This document shows, piece after piece, positions 5,684 through 12,202 of a DNA stretch of 12,245 bases. Position numbers and translations under genes: made by a program. Source of the DNA: an uncultured Prevotellaceae bacterium (GTDB lineage Bacteria > Bacteroidota > Bacteroidia > Bacteroidales > Bacteroidaceae). The notes under the pieces are model-generated. The model worked only from the letters and a program-made list of their open reading frames with translations, did not search any database and was not told the origin of the DNA. The stretch lies in the NCBI GenBank assembly GCA_900315105.1, contig OMXX01000106.1:1-12245 (forward strand). Reading direction: 5' to 3'. Within the stretch, counting starts at the first letter, position 1, and each line of letters opens with the position of its first letter.

Positions 5684-6338
5684 GAATAACGATATATTGC
5701 AGCAAGCCATTGATGATCGCATCGATGCGTTTATCAGAGGCATGATGACAAAGGATGAAGAAGCTGCCTTTAAGCAGGAAATCCAGGCTGACCCTGATCT
5801 CCGAGCTCATGTATTGGCTACAGTATCACTCATCAAGGGTATTCGCACGCAAAATGCGGAAAAGGAAAGAACGCTTATCCAGCCACAACAAAATAACAAG
5901 GTTCGCACACTTCTATGGTGGGCCACATCTATTGCAGCTGTCTTTGCCATCTTCTTTGGATATCAGAAAGACAAACGCTTCAACGAACTCTCTGATATGG
6001 TATCCCCATACTATGCAGAGTACAGTATGAGTGATTATGCACGTGGAGATGTGGATTCCGCCACTGTTGCCCACCTCTATACCTTATTTAATAACATACA
6101 GAAGCAGCGTCATGTCAGCAGTATCATTGCAGAACTGGAGCCAATCTATACTTCTTTAGGACATGACTTCACCTACTCTGCCTATGCCAATGACATAGCT
6201 CTTAATCTGGCACTTGCTTACATCAAGGATGATCAGACAGATAAGGCCATCCCCATCTTAGAGAAACTGGAGAAAGATAATCCTGATACTCCAATCGCAA
6301 CTAAAGCAGGAGAACTCTTATTAATACTACGGGAATAA
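5676..6338 (+). CDS. Anti-sigma-like membrane protein with extracytoplasmic TPR-like tail
   Basis: The 220-residue protein begins with DRIDAFIRGMMTKDEEAAFK and then ADPDLRAHV (residues 14-46), the helical pattern of cytoplasmic anti-sigma N-termini (D-x-x-I-x-x-F-x-x-G, then E-E-A-A-F, then D-P-x-L-R). No Zn-binding His/Cys cluster is present, which is common in Bacteroidota. One membrane span follows (about 78-95, LLWWATSIAAVFAIFFGY). The outer part (96-220) contains a helical repeat best seen at about 170-205 (ALNLALAYIKDDQTDKAIPI), a TPR. Basic residues at 98-101 (KDKR) lie just outside the membrane, a plausible cleavage zone for the Arg/Lys-type caspase encoded two genes upstream. It overlaps the sigma gene by eight bases. 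It could instead be a plain TPR scaffold, but position and N-terminus favour sigma control. Confidence 0.75.
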   Translation: MDKNNDILQQAIDDRIDAFIRGMMTKDEEAAFKQEIQADPDLRAHVLATVSLIKGIRTQNAEKERTLIQPQQNNKVRTLLWWATSIAAVFAIFFGYQKDKRFNELSDMVSPYYAEYSMSDYARGDVDSATVAHLYTLFNNIQKQRHVSSIIAELEPIYTSLGHDFTYSAYANDIALNLALAYIKDDQTDKAIPILEKLEKDNPDTPIATKAGELLLILRE

Positions 6339-6366
6339 TTCGGAGATTAAATCATTGGAAAAGACT

Positions 6367-7764
6367 TCATCTTTGTTGTTCCGCAATATGCTGAAGAAGT
6401 TTGGGTAGTTGTTTATGGTTATTACCCCCTCTATACCATATAACATTTATGCCTAAATCTGCTAGCATATCTTCTCTTATTTGGAAATCTTCTTCACGTT
6501 TTTCGGCAGTTTTACACTTACTCTTTCGTTCAAGAAAGGCGTAATGTCGGACCTCTTTCCCACGATATCCTTTGGCGATTTCTAACAAACGCCTAAGATT
6601 GGGATCTTTCATGGAAAGTCCTATGAAGAAACAAGTACAACGTGTTAATGCATGGAGTTGCTCAACATTAGACCAGTCAAAAACTTTTGAATACATTTCA
6701 TGGTAATCCCTTTCACTTAATACTATTCTTTCTTCTTGCTGTTCTTCATTATCACGTGAAATGATACCATGAACATGATATACAGGAAATGAATTGTATT
6801 CATCTCGATTGTATCCATAAACAGGAAAACAATTTTCCCCTATCCTTACCAAATTCTCTTCAATTAACGTATCATAGTTATATGTTAAGATACTTCTAAC
6901 ATTCTTTTGGTTTTTGACCAAGTTACATATAGAAGATATTAAATCAGATTTTCCAACATTTTCATTTTTATAAAAAATATTCCATATACGTTTACGTAAT
7001 TCAACATTATCTACACCAAGTGATTTTTGAATATACCTTGCTATTACTAAATTGGAATTATCCATCTCATTTGAAATCGCTAAAAAATCATTATGATTGA
7101 TAATACGCCCCATTGTAACTAATTCTTTTAATAGCTTGTCCCAACTTGGCATATGTGCAGAAACACTTACTCCCGCCCCCAGAAACAAGGCGCTGTCATA
7201 TCGTTTTAAATCGTTGATTGCATTTGCCAATCTCTCTTGTCTCGTTTTTGTCCATCCTTTTGACTTACGCTTTTCACCTGATGCTATTTGCTTTAAAACA
7301 TATCCTTTTCCTGTAGATATAGCTTCTTTTATTCTATCAACAAAAACACTTGCATTAATAAATTCTACACGACCCATTAGACCGCTATTATCAACAATTG
7401 GATTTTCAGGATTTATAGATAACAAAATGATATTGTCAACCTCTTTGCTATCTATAAGAGTTTTATATATTTTCACTTGTTTTATCTCAGTATCAAATAA
7501 CAGATTTTTTCTTATTTCGATAATTGTTTTTCCGATAATACCTAGAGACTTACATCCCTTATCTAAATAAATATCAGGTATAAAACGAAATCCACCATCC
7601 CCAACATTTATCTGTTTTTGAAGATCACATACCTCTTCAGGATGCATAATAAGTAATAGTGCATCAAATAACCATCTGCCCAAACTTATTTCATTTTCTA
7701 GTATTTCAACATTGTCTATGTTAACAATGTTTGGATCAAGAAAAGCTTTTCTAATGTATGCCAT
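6367..7764 (-). CDS. SIR2-family putative NADase with N-terminal nuclease-like domain
   Basis: The 465-residue protein has a C-terminal SIR2_2-type domain (about 185-445): the NAD-binding loop FLGAGVS (194-200), SILTYNYDT with Asn296 and Asp298, the catalytic-type histidine H332 in YHVHG, IVLSERDY, and FFIGLSMKDPNLRRLL. In bacterial defence proteins such as ThsA this domain hydrolyses NAD+. Residues about 25-120 look like a PD-(D/E)xK fold: FIPDIYLD (D64), TIIEIRK (E83; the usual Lys is Arg85), then Q96-x-x-x-Y and a strand NIILLSI. The altered ExK suggests either a variant or a binding-only nuclease domain. No signal peptide or span is present, so it is cytoplasmic. It starts six bases after the TPR-CHAT stop and is probably translationally coupled to it. 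The gene is AT-rich like its partner. Activation of NAD loss is inferred from family knowledge only. Confidence 0.85.
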   Translation of the reverse strand: MAYIRKAFLDPNIVNIDNVEILENEISLGRWLFDALLLIMHPEEVCDLQKQINVGDGGFRFIPDIYLDKGCKSLGIIGKTIIEIRKNLLFDTEIKQVKIYKTLIDSKEVDNIILLSINPENPIVDNSGLMGRVEFINASVFVDRIKEAISTGKGYVLKQIASGEKRKSKGWTKTRQERLANAINDLKRYDSALFLGAGVSVSAHMPSWDKLLKELVTMGRIINHNDFLAISNEMDNSNLVIARYIQKSLGVDNVELRKRIWNIFYKNENVGKSDLISSICNLVKNQKNVRSILTYNYDTLIEENLVRIGENCFPVYGYNRDEYNSFPVYHVHGIISRDNEEQQEERIVLSERDYHEMYSKVFDWSNVEQLHALTRCTCFFIGLSMKDPNLRRLLEIAKGYRGKEVRHYAFLERKSKCKTAEKREEDFQIREDMLADLGINVIWYRGGNNHKQLPKLLQHIAEQQR

Positions 7765-7770
7765 AACAAA

Positions 7771-10700
7771 TCAATTTAATCCATCCAACAAAATAAACGA
7801 AGCCCAATATTCAGGCTTATCGTATTTTCCATTATCAACTTGGCGTAGATACTTCTGAGCCTCTTTTAGAGATTGATGCTTTGATTTCCCGTCCATGAGA
7901 TTCTTATAAAACTCTACCATTAACAATTTGGTAGCCTCATCATCGACTTTATCCAAACTCATAAGAATTGTATTTACTCCTGCTTTTTTGAAACCACGTT
8001 GAAGCCCAAATATACCATTACTATTTATATCACCCAAACCTGTTTCGCATGCAGAAAGTACTACCATATCAACTTTTCTCAAATCTAACTGGGAAATCTC
8101 AAATGCTGTTAAAATGTCATCATCAATTTGGGGGGCAATAGTTTTGCGATAAATCAGTTTGTTACCACCAGACATCACTAAAAAAGAATGTGTCAATACA
8201 ATATCTTCCTGAACAGGATCTTTTTCATTCGTTATTAACTCAAGAAAATTAAAATTATTCTTGATTTTCTTTTGATACACAATATCTGGGCCAATATACA
8301 TGCCATGAGTTGAAAGATGTATCATATTTACGTCCTTACCAGATAGTTTTTTGAAACTTTCTTCTGTCCCCTTTTCATCTGTATAAAGCGTTGATAAAAT
8401 ATTCTTGTTTTTCAAGAGGCTATCAATTTCCTGTACTTCCTCAAGAGCACTGAATAAAGGATCAAAGCCACCACGAGCATTAATACTACGCAAAAGGCTA
8501 TTTCCCTTTATACTATCATTGTCTGTTGACTCTATTACCTGAGTTTCATAATTTAGTCCACCATACAGAATCGCATTAGCTTCTTGTGCCTTTTTGTTTT
8601 GGAATACAATTTCCTTTGTAGAAGAAAGTCTAAATAGATTATAGTGATTCATCATTTCACCAATCCCATCAACATTGCAATATTCTATCGGTAATCGGTT
8701 TATTATTCCATCCGGAGAGAAATAAATATTTTCTACATTATTATATTGACTTAATATCGGTTTCCAAATTAAAGGGCCAATAATTTCCATAATACTTTTT
8801 GTACTATTCTTCTTTAATTCCTCAAACATTGATTCATTATATAAAGATACCATATTGGGAAACTTACATGTCTTGTCAATAATCATAGCATGATATGTAA
8901 AATACAAAGAATCTTCTCTGGTAGTAAAAATTTCTATTGCAATGTCTTGATCTGATAGTTTCTTCTGAATATCCTTCCATCCAATATTCATCCTATGTAG
9001 AAGCTGGTCTCCATCTGAAACATAAGCATCCAGCAATAAACTTTTGGAGAACAAGATATAATTATAAAGTTTTGAATATAATTCCTCATTCCTATCACTC
9101 TTTTCAACAATCTCCCGATACAGCAGATATAGCCATTCATATCGATTCCATAGCCTTTGTTTTTGTTCTGAAGTCATTCCTATGATCTCACGTTTAATGT
9201 TGACCTGAACATTATCAAGAATCTCTGAAAGCAATTTTTCAGCTTTTGTATATTCATAGTTATCCATATAAAGTGACGAAAGAAAAGACGCAGCGCTTAT
9301 TTTTATGCCTTCATTGCGCATATCATTAGCCATAGATAAAGATAACAAAAAACTCTCTTTAGCCCGTTGTATATCACTATTATTCATATAGCACTCACCG
9401 AGAATTAAATAAGATGGAACCAGAAATTCGGCTCTAGTTCCTACCCTTTTAAGCAAATCTATTGATTGCTTTACGCTATTAATTGCCTCAGGGAACTGCT
9501 TATTTTGAAGGTAATATTGAGATAATGTTGTGAGGTTACAAGCATATGATTCTTCATCTATCTCCTTCAATATATCACCATTCTCTTTCGTAGTAATTAT
9601 TGCATCATACAACTGACCTTTTTTCATGAATACATTTGCCAAGGTTGAATAATAACCAGATTTAACAAAACCAATATATTGTCTGACATATTTCAAAGAA
9701 TAAGGATTATCAATATCAGTATTTTCCATAAGTTTTACATCTTTTGCGATATAATCCTTTGCATCATCATGACCTTTCAAAATATCAATAGCCTTTTTAA
9801 GATACAATTCTGCATTATCTAGGTCTTCAGAATAATGATAAAAATTCCCTATTTGTCCGTATGCATTTGCTAATGCAATCCAATTCTCTTCTGATTCAAA
9901 TATACCTGCAGCATCCGTTTGAAGTTGAATAGATTTCTCATAATCGAAGATCATACTATATGCATACGCAAGATCATTAAGCATCTCTGCATATTTAGCT
10001 GATTTGATATTTAACGAATCAAATATCTGCCTAGATGCTTCACCAGAAACGATTGCTTCATACTTTAACCCAAGTTCTTTTTGGTATCTACATTTCTGGC
10101 CCAAGATTTCTGCATATTCTTCTGTTTTCCCAGTTGTATTATTGAGTATCTCAAGAGATTTATTGCAATACTCAATTGCCTTCACATCATTATTTAAAAC
10201 AGAATAATGACTAGCTATAGTTTTGTAGATCAGAACCATTCCCAATGAAGAAGATGGAACATAATCTGGGAGGTTTTCAAGTTCTTCCTCTACAGCCTTA
10301 ATACGTTTAGCATCATCTTGATGATATCCAGAAATAAGCAAATCAACTAATCCATCTAAATAGATTTTAGCATCCCCTATCTTTCGTCTAACGTCGACAT
10401 TTTTCTTTTGATATAGTAAACCATTGTCATAATCCCCAATCATATAATAGTCATTCGCAATGAAATCCAAAGTCAAAGCATATTGCTCATCAACGATATT
10501 TAGCTCCTCATATAATGCAATAGCTTCTTTAAAAGTATTGATAGACTGTTCATACATTTTTGCATGACTATATAATTGGGCTTGTGTTCTCAATTGTAAT
10601 GCATAATTCCAATCAGATTTACCATATGTTTCCTCATATAGTTTTGTAGTTTTTTCAATCAGCGTCGTTGATTCTCTAAAATACTCGTATTTGTCATACA

Positions 10701-11295
10701 TTAAACTTAGCTTAAAAAGAGATAGTAAATAAGCTTCTGATTTAAATCCATGAATATATTGAGTAGCATTTAATTCGTCTTCCTTATATTGAATCGCTTT
10801 CAAAGTATCCCCAGCAGAATCATAAAATGAAGCCATATTGGAGAATCGTTTTAATTCTGATTCTTGATATTGCTTTTCAAATTGATTATTTAGATCTATT
10901 CCATAAACATTAAAGGCTCTCTCATCTTTATTTTCAATAAGATCAAGTTTCCCTTTTGGAATGAAAGAAGGAAAATATAAAGTAAACTCACACCTTTCTT
11001 CAAATAAGAACTTTTTTTGTTCTGGGGAAAAAGGAAAGCCCTCGCTTTTCTGTATAGGATATTTAATGTTAGTTTTAGTATCCAATAGATATGTATCTTC
11101 AGAGATATTAGCCCATGAATTAGCTTCTGCAGCATAAGTACATTGAAGAATAATAGCATCCTTGTTTATCGTTACTTTATCAATATGGAATGCAGATATA
11201 TCAGTTCTGTCAAAAACAGGATTCTCAATTGTTTGTGCAACAGTTGTCAAACTGGTGCAAATTAATATAATTAGTAGATATAATACTTTTCTCAT
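7771..11295 (-). CDS. Exported TPR-CHAT protein (clan CD protease)
   Basis: The 1174-residue protein starts with a signal peptide (about 1-20, ending TTVA-Q). Residues about 21-140 form a strand-rich domain of a kind often seen at the N-terminus of exported Bacteroidales proteins (NPVFDRTDISAFHIDKV, FTLYFPSFIPKGKLDLIE, FNVYGIDL). About 150-690 is a long series of TPR helices, around ten or more repeats, many near 40 residues apart (for example FANDYYMIG-like and AYAYSMIFDYEKSIQL segments). The CHAT domain runs from about 770 to the end, with His997 in MIHLSTHG and Cys1083 in VVLSACETG, the intact dyad. CHAT proteins are proteases related to separase and caspases; TPRs usually bind the trigger or substrate. 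The gene leads an operon with the SIR2 gene. It is clearly AT-rich (about 30% G+C in one hand-counted line). Export distinguishes it from Csx29 of type III-E CRISPR systems. Confidence 0.9.
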   Translation of the reverse strand: MRKVLYLLIILICTSLTTVAQTIENPVFDRTDISAFHIDKVTINKDAIILQCTYAAEANSWANISEDTYLLDTKTNIKYPIQKSEGFPFSPEQKKFLFEERCEFTLYFPSFIPKGKLDLIENKDERAFNVYGIDLNNQFEKQYQESELKRFSNMASFYDSAGDTLKAIQYKEDELNATQYIHGFKSEAYLLSLFKLSLMYDKYEYFRESTTLIEKTTKLYEETYGKSDWNYALQLRTQAQLYSHAKMYEQSINTFKEAIALYEELNIVDEQYALTLDFIANDYYMIGDYDNGLLYQKKNVDVRRKIGDAKIYLDGLVDLLISGYHQDDAKRIKAVEEELENLPDYVPSSSLGMVLIYKTIASHYSVLNNDVKAIEYCNKSLEILNNTTGKTEEYAEILGQKCRYQKELGLKYEAIVSGEASRQIFDSLNIKSAKYAEMLNDLAYAYSMIFDYEKSIQLQTDAAGIFESEENWIALANAYGQIGNFYHYSEDLDNAELYLKKAIDILKGHDDAKDYIAKDVKLMENTDIDNPYSLKYVRQYIGFVKSGYYSTLANVFMKKGQLYDAIITTKENGDILKEIDEESYACNLTTLSQYYLQNKQFPEAINSVKQSIDLLKRVGTRAEFLVPSYLILGECYMNNSDIQRAKESFLLSLSMANDMRNEGIKISAASFLSSLYMDNYEYTKAEKLLSEILDNVQVNIKREIIGMTSEQKQRLWNRYEWLYLLYREIVEKSDRNEELYSKLYNYILFSKSLLLDAYVSDGDQLLHRMNIGWKDIQKKLSDQDIAIEIFTTREDSLYFTYHAMIIDKTCKFPNMVSLYNESMFEELKKNSTKSIMEIIGPLIWKPILSQYNNVENIYFSPDGIINRLPIEYCNVDGIGEMMNHYNLFRLSSTKEIVFQNKKAQEANAILYGGLNYETQVIESTDNDSIKGNSLLRSINARGGFDPLFSALEEVQEIDSLLKNKNILSTLYTDEKGTEESFKKLSGKDVNMIHLSTHGMYIGPDIVYQKKIKNNFNFLELITNEKDPVQEDIVLTHSFLVMSGGNKLIYRKTIAPQIDDDILTAFEISQLDLRKVDMVVLSACETGLGDINSNGIFGLQRGFKKAGVNTILMSLDKVDDEATKLLMVEFYKNLMDGKSKHQSLKEAQKYLRQVDNGKYDKPEYWASFILLDGLN

Positions 11296-11329
11296 TCTTA
11301 TTAGGATTTTATAGATTGTTTTTATTGGG

Positions 11330-11360
11330 CAAATATAAGAAGAAAAACTGAAGTTTGCAA
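11330..11360 (-). promoter_or_regulatory. Promoter of the TPR-CHAT/SIR2 operon
   Basis: On the minus strand, TTG at 11360-11358, a 20-base spacer and TATATTTG at 11337-11330 match the Bacteroidota consensus. The transcript would start near 11325, leaving a leader of about 30 bases before the ATG at 11295. The -7 box and the five bases after it, TATATTTGCCCAA (11337-11325), are identical to the caspase operon promoter. Confidence 0.7.
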
Positions 11361-11382
11361 GTTATCCAGGGAAAAAGTGCAT

Positions 11383-11395
11383 TTCGCAAGGCTTG
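11383..11395. repeat. Third CAAGGCTTG site, between two divergent promoters
   Basis: TTCGCAAGGCTTG contains the same eleven bases CGCAAGGCTTG found at 86-96. It lies between the TPR-CHAT promoter (11330-11360) and the repeat-protein promoter (11410-11440), a suitable place for a regulator acting on both. The right arm is imperfect here (CTTGTT instead of CTTGCG). Confidence 0.3.
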
Positions 11396-11409
11396 TTATT
11401 TGAAAATGC

Positions 11410-11440
11410 TTGCATAATAAGGGCTAATTCCTTAGCTTTG
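11410..11440 (+). promoter_or_regulatory. Promoter of the repeat-protein gene
   Basis: TTG at 11410-11412, a 20-base spacer and TAGCTTTG at 11433-11440 form a good Bacteroidota promoter. It predicts a leader of about 110 bases before the ATG at 11558, long for this window; the 16-base leader motif is at its end. Confidence 0.6.
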
Positions 11441-11532
11441 CAGTAAAAATTCAGGTATTAACAAAAAAAATCATTTTTGGTGGTTACCTTTTGATATTTT
11501 ATGGTATAAAGAGGCAAAGAACAACAAATTAG

Positions 11533-11548
11533 TAGTAACAATTTAAAA
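11533..11548 (+). promoter_or_regulatory. Leader motif TAGTAACAATTTAAAA, copy 3
   Basis: An exact 16-base copy ends nine bases before the ATG at 11558. The two other copies lie over 7 kb away on the opposite strand, before unrelated coding sequences, so the element is shared rather than part of a gene duplication. Confidence 0.5.
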
Positions 11549-11557
11549 ATTAGAATT

Positions 11558-12052
11558 ATGAAAAAGTTAATGATGACACTGATGGCTGTCGTATTCGCCA
11601 TCACAGCAAATGCTCAGTACAACACCAACTATTACAACCAGTATGGTAACAGTATCGGTTCTTCAACAACCCGTTCCAATTACGGTGGTGGCTACACCAC
11701 GGACTACTACAACCAGTACGGTGCAAGCACAGGTAGCGCAACGACACGCTCTAACTATGGTGGTGGAGCAACTACTAACTACTACAACCAATATGGTAGT
11801 AGTACAGGTTCTGCTTCAACACATTCCAATTATGGCGGTGGCTATACCACAAACTATTACGACAGTTACGGTGCAAGCACAGGTAGCTCAACAACACGCT
11901 CCAACTATGGTGGTGGTACAACTACCAACTACTACGACCAATATGGCCGCAGCATAGGTTCTTCAACAACCAGAGAAAATTATGGTGGCGGAACGTCAAC
12001 AACCTATTATGACGCATATGGAAATAACATCGGATCCAGCAGTGGTTGGTGA
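11558..12052 (+). CDS. Exported protein of 25-residue Tyr/Gly/Ser/Thr-rich tandem repeats
   Basis: The 164-residue precursor has a signal peptide (residues 1-20, ending ANA-Q at 19-21). All the rest is five complete 25-residue repeats (about 21-145) and a partial sixth (146-164, ending SSSGW). The repeat has the pattern T-T-N-Y-Y-N/D-Q-Y-G, then S-x-G-S-S-T-T-R-S-N-Y-G-G-G. The Tyr-Tyr pair, the Y-G and the N-Y-G-G-G block are invariant or nearly so. Charged residues are scarce. Such composition suits a flexible or amyloid/adhesive surface or periplasmic protein; no enzyme domain is present. The repeats correspond to 75-bp DNA units, so copy number may vary by slippage or recombination. It is a single-gene unit with its own promoter and terminator. 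The first ATG is right for the signal peptide. Specific function is unknown. Confidence 0.85.
   Translation: MKKLMMTLMAVVFAITANAQYNTNYYNQYGNSIGSSTTRSNYGGGYTTDYYNQYGASTGSATTRSNYGGGATTNYYNQYGSSTGSASTHSNYGGGYTTNYYDSYGASTGSSTTRSNYGGGTTTNYYDQYGRSIGSSTTRENYGGGTSTTYYDAYGNNIGSSSGW
11618..12052 (+). repeat. 75-bp coding tandem repeat, about 5.8 copies
   Basis: The DNA of the repeat-protein gene is built from 75-bp units that encode 25 residues each. Units differ mainly at synonymous or conservative positions: TAC/TAT, ACC/ACA/ACT and Asn/Asp changes. The units are diverged enough not to be very recent copies, but long identical stretches remain, for example around the GGTGCAAGCACAGGTAGC block at about 11720 and 11870. 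Confidence 0.8.
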
Positions 12053-12066
12053 TATAAGGTCGAGCG

Positions 12067-12132
12067 CGACAAGCTCAGGAACCGTCCATTCGACAAGCTC
12101 AGGAACCGTCCATTCGACAAGCTCAGGAACCG
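12067..12132 (+). repeat. 24-bp direct tandem repeat, 2.75 copies
   Basis: Two complete units (12067-12090 and 12091-12114) and an 18-base partial third (12115-12132) are exactly repeated without spacers. Each begins CGACAAGCTCAGGAACCG and complete units end TCCATT. A degenerate trace, CAGGGACCGT, follows at 12136-12145. From memory, TTCGACAAGCTCAG-type sequences are dispersed intergenic repeats in many Bacteroidota genomes. The array lies in the 3' untranslated region of the repeat-protein gene, before the terminator. Confidence 0.85.
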
Positions 12133-12160
12133 AATCAGGGACCGTGGAATATTAAAAAAG

Positions 12161-12191
12161 ATCCAAACTGCATGGTGGTTTGGATTTTTTT
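12161..12191 (+). terminator. Rho-independent terminator of the repeat-protein gene
   Basis: ATCCAAAC (12161-12168) and GTTTGGAT (12178-12185) form an eight-base-pair stem with a nine-base loop, followed by a run of seven T (12185-12191). A-rich sequence before the left arm means that it could also work on the other strand. Confidence 0.85.
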
Positions 12192-12194
12192 ATG

Positions 12195-12202
12195 TACCTT
12201 TG
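12195..12202 (+). promoter_or_regulatory. -7 element of the next gene to the right
   Basis: TACCTTTG is an exact TAnnTTTG match and is followed by CCC as at the caspase and CHAT promoters. No TTG lies at the proper -33 distance. The likely start codon is the ATG at 12242-12244, about 40 bases downstream, so only the first codon of that gene is inside the window. Confidence 0.5.

Noticed and set aside
6339..6366. Bidirectional terminator between the convergent operons
   Set aside because: The 28 bases contain no stable stem and no T-run on either strand, so no terminator can be supported.
7097..7570. 157-codon plus-strand frame inside the SIR2 gene
   Set aside because: It is antisense to a region with convincing SIR2 motifs and resembles no protein domain.
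4189..11295. A type III-E CRISPR (gRAMP, Csx29, Csx30, RpoE) locus
   Set aside because: TPR-CHAT and a sigma factor are present, but there is no gRAMP/Cas7-11, no array, and both proteases carry signal peptides. Only the general idea of protease-controlled sigma activity is shared.
11610..11957. Open plus-strand frame inside the repeat-protein gene
   Set aside because: It is a shifted frame kept open by the 75-bp repeats; it has no own leader and encodes Thr/Val/Gln low complexity, while the main frame has a signal peptide.
12067..12132. CRISPR array
   Set aside because: The 24-base units follow each other without spacers and no cas gene is present; it is a simple tandem repeat.
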